Below, piece by piece: positions 1 through 9,914 of a DNA stretch of 64,000 bases. The translations under genes and the position numbers were made by a program. Origin of the DNA: Azospirillum tabaci (GTDB lineage Bacteria > Pseudomonadota > Alphaproteobacteria > Azospirillales > Azospirillaceae); assembly GCF_014596085.1 (NCBI RefSeq), contig NZ_JACCJY010000003.1, positions 1 through 64,000 on the forward strand. The letters are read 5' to 3'. Positions within the stretch are counted from its first letter, which is position 1, and each line of letters starts with the position of its first letter. A model generated the notes under the pieces. It did not search any database. It had not been told where the DNA came from and saw nothing but the letters and a program-made list of their open reading frames with translations.

Positions 1-31
1 AAGACGTGGGAGAGTAGGTCGCCGCCAGGTC
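1..31 (+). rRNA. rrf: 5S rRNA, 3' end only (partial)
   Basis: The first 31 bases match the 3' terminal helix region of alphaproteobacterial 5S rRNA (GGGAGAGTAGGTCGCCGCC). The rest of the gene, and presumably the 23S and 16S genes, lie upstream of the window. An initiator tRNA follows 100 bases later, the usual end of an alphaproteobacterial rRNA operon. The exact 3' end is approximate. Confidence 0.85.
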
Positions 32-130
32 ACCACGGCACACGCCACACCACACCGGAGTGGACGCAGCAGGCGTCAGTCACACTCGACAATCGTCGCC
101 ACACTGGCCGGTTCCCACCAGCAGGACATC

Positions 131-208
<78 letters not shown>

Positions 209-215
209 CTTCACC

Positions 216-247
216 AAAAAGCCCGTCTCGCAAGAGGCGGGCTTTTT
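216..247 (+). terminator. Rho-independent terminator of the rRNA/tRNA-fMet operon
   Basis: An inverted repeat, AAAAAGCCCGTCTC (216-229) against GAGGCGGGCTTTTT (234-247), with a 4-base loop and a run of five T. The A-run on the left arm could let it work on the other strand too. Confidence 0.9.
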
Positions 248-591
248 GCGTTTCGGACCAACACCGATTGGAGTGAGTTGACGTTGTCGGCAGCAACGCA
301 TCAGGCCTGGCCGAACGTCGTCTCACATTTCGGCCGCCTCGGCATTGATCCCCCCATCCAGCGCTCCTCGGTGGCCTTGCGCACGGCAGTGCGATCGCTG
401 CGCGAGGGCCGCTGGCGGGAGCGCACATCGGACACCGCCCCTCACGCTTCGGTCATCGCCAAGGCTCCGACGATGTCGATGGACAATGCCGCCGCCGATT
501 CACTGCCAAGACAGCAATTCCATATTTAGTATTTACTAATATAATAGTTGTTTTTTCCGGCATGCCAGCGATGCTTTTATGTGAAATCATA
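248..591. other. Intergenic region with no recognisable gene
   Basis: No supported gene is seen between the terminator and the promoter of the ABC transporter operon. Short reading frames here lack a ribosome site and resemble nothing I know. The last 90 bases (505-595) are strikingly AT-rich for this genome. They hold an inverted repeat TTAGTA-TT-TACTAA at 526-539, directly followed by a consensus -10 hexamer TATAAT at 540-545 but without a good -35 hexamer. It may be an upstream promoter or an operator region for the dpp-like operon. Confidence 0.4.
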
Positions 592-620
592 TTGACCTCC
601 AGATGGTCGCTGGGCTTAAT
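592..620 (+). promoter_or_regulatory. Candidate sigma-70 promoter of the dpp-like operon
   Basis: TTGACC (592-597), a 17-base spacer and CTTAAT (615-620) would start transcription near 627. The Shine-Dalgarno GGAGAG at 645-650 and the ATG at 655 follow. Only hexamer spacing supports it. Confidence 0.4.
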
Positions 621-654
621 CGGGCGCCTTACACAGTTCGCGCCGGAGAGCAGC

Positions 655-2310
655 ATGATGGGACGGGATCGGCAGGTCGGAACGGGTATTCGCCGGAGAT
701 TGGTGGTGGCCGCGGCGGCGATGATGACGGCTGCGGTGGTGGTCGGCGTGTTCCCCGGCTCGCAGGGAAGCGCCGCAGCGCAGGAAGCGCGCCAGGGCGG
801 CACCCTCAGCATCATCCTGCAGCCGGAACCGGTGACGCTCACACCGTCCACCAATATGGCGCAGCCGACCCAGGTGGTCGCTGGCAACATCTTTGACGGA
901 CTGGTCACCTACGACTTCGAACTGAAGCCGAAACCCGCCCTGGCCGAGCGCTGGGAGGTTGCCCCCGATGGGCTGACCATCACATTCCACCTGCGCAAAG
1001 GTGTGAAATGGCACGACGGCAAACCCTTTTCCGCCGCCGATGTGAAATGGTCGCTGGAGAACATTTGGAAGACCATCCACCCGCGCAACAAGTCGCTGTT
1101 CGAGAACGTCACCCAGGTCGACACCCCGGACGACGCGACGGTCATCCTGCGCCTGTCCAAGCCGTCGCTGCCGATCCTGTCGGTGCTGAACGGCGTCGGC
1201 GCCCCGATCCTGCCCAAGCACCTCTATGAGGGCACCGACGTCCTCAACAACCCCTACAACAACAAGCCGGTCGGCACCGGCCCCTTCGTCTTCAAGGAGT
1301 GGAAGCGCGGCGAGTATGTCGAACTGACGCGCAACCCCGATTATTGGGAGGCCGGCAAGCCGCATCTCGACCGGCTGCTGTTCCGCATCATTCCCGACGC
1401 CGCCGCCCGTGCCGCCGCCATCGAAAAGGGGGAGATCCAGTACGCCCCCTACAACCCGGTGCCGTTCCGCGACGCCGAACGGCTGGCCAAGCTGCCGCGC
1501 CTGAAGGTGGACACCCGCGGCTACGAATGGCTGTCGCCGCTGCTCTATCTCGATTTCAACGTCGAGAACGAACATCTGAAGGACGTCCGGGTGCGCCGGG
1601 CCATCGCACACGCCATCGACCGCGCCGCCCTGGCGAAGATCGTCTGGTTCGGCTACGCCAAGCCGGCGATCAGCCCGGTGCCGTCGTCGCTCGTCACCTT
1701 CCACAACGCCAAGCTGCCGCAATACCCCTTCGACGTGAAGAAGGCCGAGGCGCTGCTGGACGAGGCCGGATTCAAGCGCGACGCCAACGGCGTCCGCTTC
1801 ACCCTGACCCATGACTTCCTGCCCTACGGCGATGATTACCGCCGCACCGGCGAGTTCCTCAAGCAGGCGCTGAAGCGCGTCGGCATCGAGGTGACCATCC
1901 GCTCGCAGGACAGCGCCGCCTTCATCAAGCGGGTCTATGTCGACCGCGATTTCGACTTCGCCATCTCCTACAACAACGCCTTCCCCGATCCGCAGATCGG
2001 CGTGGTGCGCGCCTTCTGGTCGGGCTGGCTCGGCACCGGCACGCCCTGGACCAACGGCTCGGGCTACCGCAACGCCAAGGCCGACGCGCTGATCCAGGCC
2101 GCCGGCGTCGAGGGCGATCCGGCCAAGCGCGTCGCGCAGTTCAACGAGTTCCAGGACATCGTTCTGGGCGACGTGCCGTCGCTGCCGCTGCTGGAGCTGA
2201 ACTTCTTCTCGGTCTATTCGGCCGACCTCCAGGGCATCGTCGAGCAGGGCGATCAGGTCTACTCCTCGCTGAAGAACGCCCGCTTCGTCGACGCGCCGAA
2301 GGGGAACTGA
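655..2310 (+). CDS. ABC transporter substrate-binding protein, family 5 (peptide/nickel type)
   Basis: A periplasmic binding protein of the DppA/OppA/NikA family (SBP family 5), 551 aa. The start at 655 has GGAGAG five bases upstream. A longer frame from 562 exists but lacks a ribosome site and would bury the signal peptide. The signal peptide has an IRRR n-region and a long hydrophobic core, with likely cleavage near residues 42-43 (AAA|Q). The mature start (GGTLSIILQPEP) and the central YEWLSPLLYLDFNVEN are typical of the family. It heads an operon with two permeases and two ATPases, so it captures the ligand for that transporter. Ligand specificity cannot be read from sequence. Dipeptides are the default, but the amidase 45 bases upstream-of-start beyond the last ATPase raises the possibility of amide-containing ligands. 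Confidence 0.9.
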   Translation: MMGRDRQVGTGIRRRLVVAAAAMMTAAVVVGVFPGSQGSAAAQEARQGGTLSIILQPEPVTLTPSTNMAQPTQVVAGNIFDGLVTYDFELKPKPALAERWEVAPDGLTITFHLRKGVKWHDGKPFSAADVKWSLENIWKTIHPRNKSLFENVTQVDTPDDATVILRLSKPSLPILSVLNGVGAPILPKHLYEGTDVLNNPYNNKPVGTGPFVFKEWKRGEYVELTRNPDYWEAGKPHLDRLLFRIIPDAAARAAAIEKGEIQYAPYNPVPFRDAERLAKLPRLKVDTRGYEWLSPLLYLDFNVENEHLKDVRVRRAIAHAIDRAALAKIVWFGYAKPAISPVPSSLVTFHNAKLPQYPFDVKKAEALLDEAGFKRDANGVRFTLTHDFLPYGDDYRRTGEFLKQALKRVGIEVTIRSQDSAAFIKRVYVDRDFDFAISYNNAFPDPQIGVVRAFWSGWLGTGTPWTNGSGYRNAKADALIQAAGVEGDPAKRVAQFNEFQDIVLGDVPSLPLLELNFFSVYSADLQGIVEQGDQVYSSLKNARFVDAPKGN

Positions 2311-2316
2311 CGCGCC

Positions 2317-3285
2317 GTGCTGACCTATCTCAGGCGCAGCGCCGCCCAGGTGGTCTTCGTGCTCCTGGGCATCGCGCTGATCAATTTCTTCCTGCTGCAT
2401 CTGGCGCCCGGCGACGCGGCCCAGGTGCTGGCGGGGGAGTCCGGGGCGGCGACGCCGGAGTACATGGAGGCGCTGCGGCGGCAGTTCGGGCTCGACCAGC
2501 CGCTCTACGTCCAGTTCCTCCGCTATCTCGGCAATCTGGTGACCTTCGACCTCGGCTATTCCTTCCGCCAGTCGCTGCCGGTCTCGGAGCTGATCCTGCA
2601 GCGCCTGCCGGCGACGCTGCTGCTGATGGGGACCGCCATCGGCTTCGCGCTGGTCGCTGGCTGCTCGCTCGGCTTCCTCGCCGCGCGGCGGGCGGGGAAG
2701 CTGACCGACACGGTGATCTCCATCGTGGCGCTGCTGTTCTACGCCACCCCGGTCTTCTGGGTCGGCATCATGCTGATCGTCGTCTTCTCCGTCATGCTGG
2801 ACTGGTTGCCGGTCGGCGGCATGACCAGCGTCGAGGCCAACCTGAGCGGCCTCGCCCTGGTGGGCGACGTGGCGCTGCATCTGGTGCTGCCGGCGGTGAC
2901 GCTGGGGCTGTTCTACCTCGCCATTTACGCCCGGTTGATGCGGGCGGCGATGCTGGAGGTCTACGGCCAGGACTTCGTCCGCACCGCGCGGGCCAAGGGG
3001 GTGCGGCCCCGCCGCATCGCTTGGCGCCATGTGCTGCGCAACGCCCTGCTGCCGATCGTCACCACGCTCGGCGTGCAGCTCGGCTCGATCCTCGGCGGGG
3101 CGGTGCTGGTCGAGACGGTGTTCTCCTGGCCGGGGCTGGGCCGGCTGGCCTTCGCGGCGCTCTTCCAGCGCGACCTCAACCTGCTGCTCGGCATCCTCTT
3201 CTGCTCGTCGGTGGTCGTGGTCCTCGTCAACATCGCGGTCGATCTCGTCTACACGCTGCTCGACCCGCGCATTGAACTCAACTGA
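2317..3285 (+). CDS. ABC transporter permease, DppB type
   Basis: Inner-membrane permease, 322 aa, with about six membrane segments beginning with a helix at residues 9-31. The family N-terminal pattern is present (LLHLAPGDAAQVLAGE, then the RRQFGLDQPLYVQFLRY region). The EAA loop that docks with the ATPase is ARAKGVRPRRIAWRH near residue 230. The GTG start lies 6 bases after the SBP stop. It pairs with the next gene as the heterodimeric channel. Confidence 0.92.
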   Translation: MLTYLRRSAAQVVFVLLGIALINFFLLHLAPGDAAQVLAGESGAATPEYMEALRRQFGLDQPLYVQFLRYLGNLVTFDLGYSFRQSLPVSELILQRLPATLLLMGTAIGFALVAGCSLGFLAARRAGKLTDTVISIVALLFYATPVFWVGIMLIVVFSVMLDWLPVGGMTSVEANLSGLALVGDVALHLVLPAVTLGLFYLAIYARLMRAAMLEVYGQDFVRTARAKGVRPRRIAWRHVLRNALLPIVTTLGVQLGSILGGAVLVETVFSWPGLGRLAFAALFQRDLNLLLGILFCSSVVVVLVNIAVDLVYTLLDPRIELN

Positions 3286-3288
3286 CCG

Positions 3289-4170
3289 ATGGCGCTTCCA
3301 GAGACTATCTCCCTTTCGCAGGCGCGGACGGATTTCCGCGACACCACCGTCGGACGGCTGCTGCGTCGCCCCTCGGCGCTGCTCGGCCTGATCCTGCTGG
3401 CCGGCATCCTCGCCATGGCCGCCTTCGCCGACATCGCCTTCTCCGGTGACCCGCTGGACATGGCGGGGATGCCGCTGCTGCGTCCCGGCGAGGACGCCGC
3501 GTTCCCGCTCGGCACCGACATGATGGGCCGCGATCTGGCGTCGGGGATCTTCCACGGCGCCCGTGTCTCGCTGCTGATCGGCGGGGTGGCGGCGCTGGTC
3601 TCGCTGGTGATCGGCATCGGCATTGGCGCGCTGTCCGGCTATTACGGCGGCCGGATCGACCGGGCGCTGATGCGGGTGACCGAACTGTTCCAGACCATCC
3701 CGCCCTTCCTGTTCACGCTGGCGCTGGTCGCCATCCTGCAGCCGTCCATCGCCACCATCACCGCGGCCATCGGCATCACCTCCTGGTCGGGGCTGGCGCG
3801 GCTGGTGCGGGCGGAGGTGATGCGCCTGCGCAACAGCGAGCTGGCGCAAGCCTCGATCATCCTCGGCGCGTCCGACGCCCGGATCATCTTTCGGCACATC
3901 CTGCCGAACGCGCTGGCGCCGGTGATCGTCTCGGCCTCCATCCTGGTGGCGACCGCCATCCTCACCGAATCCTCGCTGTCCTTCCTCGGGCTCGGCGATC
4001 CCAACGTCGTCAGCTGGGGCGGCATGGTGGGGGCGGGCCGCGAGACGATCCGCACCGATCCGCACGTCGCCGCGATCCCCGGCGTCGCCATCGTCATCGC
4101 CGTGCTGGCCTTGAACCTGCTGGGCGACGGCCTGAACGACGTGCTGAACACAAAGGGCGAGCGGCGATGA
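3289..4170 (+). CDS. ABC transporter permease, DppC type
   Basis: Second permease subunit, 293 aa, starting 3 bases after the dppB-like stop. It has the DppC hallmarks: a cytoplasmic N-terminus, a first helix ([17 protein letters not shown]), the periplasmic segment with [16 protein letters not shown], and the EAA loop [20 protein letters not shown] near residue 195. Its last four bases overlap the start of the first ATPase gene (ATGA), a sign of translational coupling. Confidence 0.93.
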   Translation: MALPETISLSQARTDFRDTTVGRLLRRPSALLGLILLAGILAMAAFADIAFSGDPLDMAGMPLLRPGEDAAFPLGTDMMGRDLASGIFHGARVSLLIGGVAALVSLVIGIGIGALSGYYGGRIDRALMRVTELFQTIPPFLFTLALVAILQPSIATITAAIGITSWSGLARLVRAEVMRLRNSELAQASIILGASDARIIFRHILPNALAPVIVSASILVATAILTESSLSFLGLGDPNVVSWGGMVGAGRETIRTDPHVAAIPGVAIVIAVLALNLLGDGLNDVLNTKGERR

Positions 4171-5174
4171 GCGATCCCGTATCGAGGGAGCCGGTCCTGG
4201 CGGTCGACGGCCTGTCGATCGGCTTCCAGACCCGCCGCGGCCTGCTGCCGGCGGTGCGCGAGCTGTCCTTTTCGGTCCGGAGCGGCGAGATGCTCGCCAT
4301 CGTTGGCGAGAGCGGCTGCGGCAAGTCGCTGACCGCGCTGGCGCTGCTCGGCCTCGTGCCGCCACCCGGCCGGGTGACTGGCGGCACGGTGCGGCTGGAG
4401 GGCCGCGACCTGCTGGCGCTCGACGAGGCGGCGCTGCGTCGTGTGCGCGGCGCCCGCATCTCAATGATCTTCCAGGAGCCGATGACCGCGCTCAACCCGG
4501 TGCTGACCGTGGGCGAGCAGATCATGGAGGCGATCCTCGAACATGAGCCGGTCAGCCGCAAGGCGGCGCGCGGGCGGGCGCTGGCCTTGCTGGAGCGGGT
4601 GCGCATCCCCGATCCGGAGCGCCGCTTTGCTGAGTATCCGCACCGCCTGTCTGGCGGCATGCGCCAGCGGGTGATGATCGCCATGGCGCTGGCCGGCGCC
4701 CCGGCCGTGCTGGTCGCCGACGAGCCGACCACCGCGCTGGACGTCACCATCCAGGCGCAGATCCTCGGCCTGATCGACGAGCTGCGGCGGGAGCAGGGCA
4801 CCGCTGTGGTCTTCATCACCCATGACCTCGGCGTGGTGTCGCGCTACGTCGACCGCGTGCTGGTGATGTACGCCGGCCGCAAGGTGGAGGAGCGCGGCAC
4901 CCGCGACCTGTTCGCCGATCCCCTCCACCCCTACACGCGCGGCCTGATCGCCGCGCAGCCGCGGGCGGGCGCCGGACCGGCCGGTGCCGAGCGGCAACGT
5001 CTGGCCGAGATTCCCGGAACCGTTCCAGCGCTGGCGGCGATGCCCGCCGGCTGCGCCTTCGCTCCGCGCTGCGCGCTGGCCGACGAGCGCTGCGTCCAAG
5101 CCGTTCCGCCGGCGCGCCGGGCCGGAAGCGGCCTCGTCGCCTGCCATCACGCGGGAGAGACCCATGCCGTCTGA
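4167..5174 (+). CDS. ABC transporter ATP-binding protein, DppD type
   Basis: Cytoplasmic ATPase, 335 aa. The Walker A motif is GESGCGKS (47-54), the signature LSGGMRQRV, and Walker B VLVADEP followed by the H-loop FITHDLG. The C-terminal oligopeptide-ATPase domain has the cysteine cluster [15 protein letters not shown], which in this family often carries a 4Fe-4S cluster. It overlaps the permease by 4 bp upstream and the next ATPase by 11 bp downstream. Confidence 0.93.
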   Translation: MSDPVSREPVLAVDGLSIGFQTRRGLLPAVRELSFSVRSGEMLAIVGESGCGKSLTALALLGLVPPPGRVTGGTVRLEGRDLLALDEAALRRVRGARISMIFQEPMTALNPVLTVGEQIMEAILEHEPVSRKAARGRALALLERVRIPDPERRFAEYPHRLSGGMRQRVMIAMALAGAPAVLVADEPTTALDVTIQAQILGLIDELRREQGTAVVFITHDLGVVSRYVDRVLVMYAGRKVEERGTRDLFADPLHPYTRGLIAAQPRAGAGPAGAERQRLAEIPGTVPALAAMPAGCAFAPRCALADERCVQAVPPARRAGSGLVACHHAGETHAV

Positions 5175-6189
5175 CGCCGCCCTCGCCACGCCCGCGGTTG
5201 CCACCACCGGAGCCTCCACCGCCGCCGCCCCGGTGCTGCGGGTGAGCGGGCTGTCCGTCGAGTACCGGACGGCGCGCGGCGTCGTCCATGCGCTCGACGA
5301 CGTGTCCTTCGAACTGGCGCCCGGCGAGACGCTGGGGATCGTCGGTGAATCCGGCTGCGGGAAATCGACCCTGGCGCGGGCGGTGGTCCGGCTGCTCGAC
5401 CCCAGCGCCGGCACCATCCGGCTGGGGGACACGGACATCACCCACGCCTCGCGGCGGCGGATGCGCGCGGCGCGGCGCGACCTCCAGATGGTGTTGCAGG
5501 ACCCGGCGGCCTCGCTCGACCCGCGCTGGACGGTCGGCGACCTGCTGGCCGAGCCGCTGGAGATCCACGGCATCGGCAGCCGCGCCGAACGACGCGCGCG
5601 CGTCGCCGACCTGCTGGGCAAGGTCGGGCTGCCGCCCGAGGCGGCGCAGCGCCGGCCGCACGAGTTCTCCGGCGGGCAGCGCCAGCGCATCGGCATCGCC
5701 CGCGCGCTGGCGCTGGAACCGAAGGTCGTGGTCCTCGACGAACCCGTCTCAGCGCTCGACGTCTCGGTCCAGGCGCAGATCCTCAATCTGCTGACCGACC
5801 TCCAGCGGACGCTGGGAGTCAGCTTCCTGTTCATCGGCCATGACCTGTCGGTGGTGGAGCACATCTCCGACCGGGTGGCGGTGATGTATCTCGGCCGGAT
5901 CGTCGAGCTGGGCGGCCGCGACAGCCTGTGGCGCCGGCCCGCGCATCCCTACACCCGCGCCCTGCTCGACGCGGCCCCACGGATCGACGACGGCGCCGCT
6001 CCTCCCGGACCGGGTTTGACCGGCGACACGCCCAGCCCCTACGAGCTGCCATCGGGCTGCCGCTTCCACACCCGCTGCCCGATCGCCGCCGATCTCTGCC
6101 GGCGCGAGGCGCCAGCGACGCGGGCGCTGTCGCCGGGCCACCTCGTCGCCTGCCATTTCGCGGAGGGTGGGACGCCGCCCTCGGGTTGA
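5164..6189 (+). CDS. ABC transporter ATP-binding protein, DppF type
   Basis: Second ATPase of the peptide-type transporter, 341 aa. The ATG at 5164 was chosen because the in-frame extension upstream lies wholly inside the previous gene. About 22 residues of Ala/Thr-rich leader precede the ABC domain. Walker A is GESGCGKST (61-69), the signature [10 protein letters not shown] and Walker [12 protein letters not shown]. The C-terminal cluster [15 protein letters not shown] is present. It closes the five-gene operon. The 165 bases before amiE hold a possible imperfect hairpin, ACGGGGAAT/ATTCCCGT, at 6210-6231. Confidence 0.93.
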   Translation: MPSDAALATPAVATTGASTAAAPVLRVSGLSVEYRTARGVVHALDDVSFELAPGETLGIVGESGCGKSTLARAVVRLLDPSAGTIRLGDTDITHASRRRMRAARRDLQMVLQDPAASLDPRWTVGDLLAEPLEIHGIGSRAERRARVADLLGKVGLPPEAAQRRPHEFSGGQRQRIGIARALALEPKVVVLDEPVSALDVSVQAQILNLLTDLQRTLGVSFLFIGHDLSVVEHISDRVAVMYLGRIVELGGRDSLWRRPAHPYTRALLDAAPRIDDGAAPPGPGLTGDTPSPYELPSGCRFHTRCPIAADLCRREAPATRALSPGHLVACHFAEGGTPPSG

Positions 6190-6354
6190 CCCGGGGGCTG
6201 ACCGGCCATACGGGGAATCGCGTATTCCCGTCCACCAGCCGCTCCCCGATGATCGGTCGGGACGAAGAAGCGTGCGAAAACAATGCGGAAGCCGGATGTC
6301 GAACCCGCTTCCCGCGCGCGCCGCCCCATGCCCCCGTCACGCAGGGAGATCGAG

Positions 6355-7392
6355 ATGATCCACGGCGATATCACCAGCAGCAACGACACCGTCGGCGTCG
6401 CCGTCGTCAATTACAAGATGCCGCGCCTTCACACCAAGGCGGAGGTGCTGGAGAACGCGCAGAAGATCGCCGACATGCTGATCGGCATGAAGACGGGCCT
6501 GCCCGGCCTCGACCTCGTGATCTTCCCCGAATATTCCACCCATGGGATCATGTATGATTCCAAGGAGATGTACGAGACCGCCGCGACCATCCCCGGCGAC
6601 GAGACGGCGATCTTCGCAGCGGCCTGCCGCAAGGCGAAGGTGTGGGGCGTCTTCTCCCTGACCGGCGAGCGGCACGAGGAACATCCCCACAAGGCGCCCT
6701 ACAACACGCTGATCCTAATGAACGATCAGGGCGAGATCGTGCAGAAGTATCGCAAGATCATGCCCTGGGTGCCGATCGAGGGCTGGTATCCGGGCACCTG
6801 CACCTACGTGTCGGAGGGGCCGAAGGGACTGAAGGTCAGCCTGATCATCTGCGACGACGGCAATTATCCCGAGATCTGGCGCGACTGCGCCATGAAGGGG
6901 GCGGAGCTGATCGTCCGCTGCCAGGGCTACATGTACCCGGCCAAAGATCAGCAGGTGCTGATGGCCAAGGCGATGGCCTGGGCCAACAACACCTATGTCG
7001 CGGTGGCGAACGCCGCCGGTTTCGACGGCGTCTATTCCTACTTCGGCCATTCCGCCATCGTCGGCTTCGACGGCCGCACGCTGGGCGAATGCGGCGAGGA
7101 GGAGTACGGAATCCAGTACGCCCAGCTCTCCAAGTCGCTGATCCGCGATTTCCGCAAGAACGGGCAGTCGGAGAACCATCTCTTCAAGCTGGTCCACCGC
7201 GGCTACACCGGCATGATCAACAGCCATGACGGGGTGAAGGGGGAGGCGGCCTGTCCCTACGACTTCTACCGCCAGTGGGTGAGCGATCCCGAGGGCACGC
7301 GGGCCATGGTGGAATCCTTCACCCGCCCCACGGTCGGCACGCCCGAATGCCCGATCGACGGCATTCCTACGGAACAGCCGGCGCACCGCTGA
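6355..7392 (+). CDS. amiE: Aliphatic amidase
   Basis: Hydrolyses short aliphatic amides such as acetamide, propionamide or formamide to the acid and ammonia. It is a 345-aa nitrilase-superfamily enzyme, the same length as characterised AmiE and nearly collinear with the Pseudomonas protein from HGDI(T/S)[14 protein letters not shown] onward. The catalytic triad is in the expected places: Glu59 (FPEYS), Lys134 (KYRKI) and Cys166 (IICDDGN). The start at 6355 has AGGGAG six bases upstream, and the longer in-frame extension to 6283 lacks homology. It is cytoplasmic and has no signal peptide. Genes for an AAA ATPase and a VWA protein follow closely. A urea/amide transporter, formamidase and amide-type sensors are within 17 kb. 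Confidence 0.97.
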   Translation: MIHGDITSSNDTVGVAVVNYKMPRLHTKAEVLENAQKIADMLIGMKTGLPGLDLVIFPEYSTHGIMYDSKEMYETAATIPGDETAIFAAACRKAKVWGVFSLTGERHEEHPHKAPYNTLILMNDQGEIVQKYRKIMPWVPIEGWYPGTCTYVSEGPKGLKVSLIICDDGNYPEIWRDCAMKGAELIVRCQGYMYPAKDQQVLMAKAMAWANNTYVAVANAAGFDGVYSYFGHSAIVGFDGRTLGECGEEEYGIQYAQLSKSLIRDFRKNGQSENHLFKLVHRGYTGMINSHDGVKGEAACPYDFYRQWVSDPEGTRAMVESFTRPTVGTPECPIDGIPTEQPAHR

Positions 7393-7411
7393 CCCTCCCC
7401 AGGGCAATCGC

Positions 7412-8227
7412 ATGGCGAAAGGCGGCAGCATGGCGCTCCACACCTACCGGATCGCGCGGGAACCCTATTATTGCCCGGCCGGCGACGAGATCGCCCTCTT
7501 CGAGGCGGCCCACGCCGACCGGCTGCCGGTGATGCTGAAGGGACCGACCGGCTGCGGCAAGACCCGCTTCGTCGAGCATATGGCGTGGCGGCTCGGCCGG
7601 CCGCTCGTCACCGTGGCCTGTAACGAGGACCTGACCGCCTCCGACCTCGTCGGCCGTTACCTGCTGGAGGCGGAGGGGACGGTGTGGCAGGACGGGCCGC
7701 TGACCCTGGCGGTGCGCCATGGCGCCATCTGCTACCTCGATGAAATCGTGGAGGCGCGCGCCGACACCACGGTCGTCATCCATCCCCTGGCCGACGACCG
7801 GCGGGCGCTCCCGCTCGACAAGCGGAACGAACTGGTGACCGCCCACCCCGACTTCCAGCTCGTCATCGCCTACAACCCCGGCTACCAGAGCGTGGCGAAG
7901 GATTTGAAGGAATCGACCAAGCAGCGCTTCGCCGCGCTGGAGTTCGGCTATCCGGCGGCGGCCGTCGAGGCCGAGATCGTCGCGCACGAGGCCGGGATCG
8001 AACCGGAGGTGGCCCGGCGTGTCGTCGCGGTGGCGGAACGCAGCCGCAACCTGCGCGGCCGCGGGCTGGAGGAGGGCGCGTCGACCCGCATGCTGATCCA
8101 CGCCGGCCGGCTGATCGCCCGCGGCGTCGCGCCCGAGGCCGCCTGCCGGATGGCCATCGTCCTGCCGCTGACCGACGATTCCGACCTGCGCGACGCGCTG
8201 GCGGCGGCGGTCGGCGCCTGCTTCTGA
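7412..8227 (+). CDS. MoxR-type AAA+ ATPase of the CbbQ/NirQ/NorQ family
   Basis: 271 aa. Walker A GPTGCGKT is at 44-51, Walker B ICYLDEI near 110-116, and the family feature AYNPGYQS follows. CbbQ/NorQ proteins form hexamers that work with a VWA partner (CbbO/NorD) to activate or insert cofactors into a metalloenzyme. The partner gene follows after 6 bp. The start at 7412 has AGGG at 7401; ATG 7430 is an in-frame alternative. Its position directly behind amiE recalls the ATPase amiB in the Pseudomonas amidase operon, but family membership here is clearly NorQ-like. The client protein is unknown; neither RuBisCO nor nitric oxide reductase genes are nearby. Confidence 0.88.
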   Translation: MAKGGSMALHTYRIAREPYYCPAGDEIALFEAAHADRLPVMLKGPTGCGKTRFVEHMAWRLGRPLVTVACNEDLTASDLVGRYLLEAEGTVWQDGPLTLAVRHGAICYLDEIVEARADTTVVIHPLADDRRALPLDKRNELVTAHPDFQLVIAYNPGYQSVAKDLKESTKQRFAALEFGYPAAAVEAEIVAHEAGIEPEVARRVVAVAERSRNLRGRGLEEGASTRMLIHAGRLIARGVAPEAACRMAIVLPLTDDSDLRDALAAAVGACF

Positions 8228-8233
8228 CCAGCG

Positions 8234-9901
8234 ATGGACGGTGTTGACGGCCTGATCGCCCTGGCCGATGTCGAACGCCGGCTGAGGGCCTATGGGACGG
8301 CGTTGTGGGGAGTCGATCCGCCCTTGCGGCCCCTGGTCGGGGAGGGCGACCCGGCGGCGCTGCGGCCCTGCTTCGACGCCGACCTCGTCCGGCTTCCCGC
8401 GGTTTGGCCCTCCCTGGCGCTTTACCGGGCGGCGCTGGCGCATGTCGGGGCGCACCGGATGTTCTCGCGCCCCTTGCCGGCCAAGGGGCTGAAGCCTCTG
8501 CTGACCATCGTCGTCTCGCTGGTCGAGGACGCCCGGGTCGAGCATCTGGCCATGCGGCGCCTTCCCGGTCTGCGGCGGCTGTGGGCGCCGTTCCATCGGG
8601 TCGAACCCTCGCCGTCCCTGATGGCGGCGGACCTGCTGGAGCGGCTGGCGCGCGCCCTGTTCGACGCCGGATACCGGGACGGCAACGCCTGGGTCGACAA
8701 GGGGCAGCGCCTGTTCTTCGAGCGGCCGGAGCGCTGGGAGAATCCCAATTTCAGCCTAGCGCTCGGCGGCGATCTTGCCGGCGACCTCGGTAAGACGCGG
8801 GTCCAGATCAACGCCCGAGGGCACCGTGTCGACCCCGCCTACCGCGACGACAATGGCGGGCTTTGGCTGTACGACACCCCGCCGGAGCCGCCGCGCGACG
8901 CCGACGATCCGCTTGAGGCGGTTCGGCCGGAGCCGATGGAGGGGGAGGGGAACCGTCGAAACGGACCGCCGCAGGCCCTACCGGCCCCGGCCCCGCTCGC
9001 CGCCGCCGCCGAGACGACCGCGCTGCGGCCGGTGGCGCGCTACCCGGAATGGGACCACCGCATCGGCCTGCACCGGCCCGGCTTCGTCCAGGTGGTCGAG
9101 TGCGAGCCCGAGCACCAGCCGCCGATGGATGTGCCCGCCGATCACAGGCTCGCCGGTCGGGTCCGCGCCCTGATCCGCCACGCGGTGGTGGCGCGGCCGG
9201 AGCGGCTGCGGCGGCAGCGGGAGGGCGACGCCCTCGACCTCGACGCCTGCATCGCGGCGACCGCGGCCCGGCGCCACGGTCATGCTCCGGACATGCGGGT
9301 CTATCGGCGGGTGCGGCGGCGCGGCCGCGACCTGTCGGTCCTGCTGTTGCTCGACGCGTCGCACTCGACCAAGGATCCGGTGGGGGACGGCACGGTGCTG
9401 GACCTCGAACGCCGGTCGGCCGACCTGCTGGCCGGCGCGCTGGCTGCGGCCGGCGACCGCTTCGCCCTGGCCGCCTTCCGTTCCGATGGGCGGGAGGCGG
9501 TGCATTGGCTGCCGGTCAAGCGTTTCGCCGAGCACTACGACGCGGCGGCGCGCGGGCGTCTGGCCGGGCTGGACGGGCGCTGGTCGACGCGGATGGGGGC
9601 GGCGATCCGCCACGCCGGCACGACGCTCGCCGCTCAGCCGACGCTGCGCCGCCTGCTGCTGCTGGTCACCGACGGCGAACCGTCCGACATCGACTGTCCC
9701 GATCCGCGCCATCTGGTGGAGGACGCCCGCAAGGCGGTGCGGGAACTGGCCGGGCGGGGCATCGACGTGGTCTGCGTGGCGCTGGGCGGCGATGCCAGGA
9801 CGCATCACCGCATCTTCGGCCGGCGCAACGTGCTGCCGGTCGACCGGGTGGAGCGGCTGCCCGAAATCCTGCCGACCGTCTATGTCCGGCTGACCGGGTA
9901 A
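8234..9901 (+). CDS. VWA-domain protein, NorD/CbbO-like partner of the AAA ATPase
   Basis: 555 aa, no signal peptide. The N-terminal half is alpha-helical and NorD-like (KPLLTIVVSLVEDARVEHLAM). The middle is a variable Pro/Arg-rich stretch. The C-terminal von Willebrand A domain starts at about residue 365. Its metal-ion-dependent adhesion site is complete: DASHS at 374-378, a threonine in the RWSTRMG region and TDGEPSD near 479. In CbbQO and NorQD pairs the VWA protein bridges the AAA ring to its target. It converges with the response-regulator gene, whose stop is only 13 bp away. Confidence 0.85.
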   Translation: MDGVDGLIALADVERRLRAYGTALWGVDPPLRPLVGEGDPAALRPCFDADLVRLPAVWPSLALYRAALAHVGAHRMFSRPLPAKGLKPLLTIVVSLVEDARVEHLAMRRLPGLRRLWAPFHRVEPSPSLMAADLLERLARALFDAGYRDGNAWVDKGQRLFFERPERWENPNFSLALGGDLAGDLGKTRVQINARGHRVDPAYRDDNGGLWLYDTPPEPPRDADDPLEAVRPEPMEGEGNRRNGPPQALPAPAPLAAAAETTALRPVARYPEWDHRIGLHRPGFVQVVECEPEHQPPMDVPADHRLAGRVRALIRHAVVARPERLRRQREGDALDLDACIAATAARRHGHAPDMRVYRRVRRRGRDLSVLLLLDASHSTKDPVGDGTVLDLERRSADLLAGALAAAGDRFALAAFRSDGREAVHWLPVKRFAEHYDAAARGRLAGLDGRWSTRMGAAIRHAGTTLAAQPTLRRLLLLVTDGEPSDIDCPDPRHLVEDARKAVRELAGRGIDVVCVALGGDARTHHRIFGRRNVLPVDRVERLPEILPTVYVRLTG

Positions 9902-9914
9902 GAATCCTGGATTT

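Noticed and set aside
278-529. Small open frame downstream of the tRNA terminator
   Set aside because: No ribosome site, no family resemblance, and overlapping alternative frames of equal quality.
616-4464. 1282-codon minus-strand frame opposite the dpp-like genes
   Set aside because: Shadow of the ABC transporter genes; composition is typical of antisense reading in GC-rich DNA.
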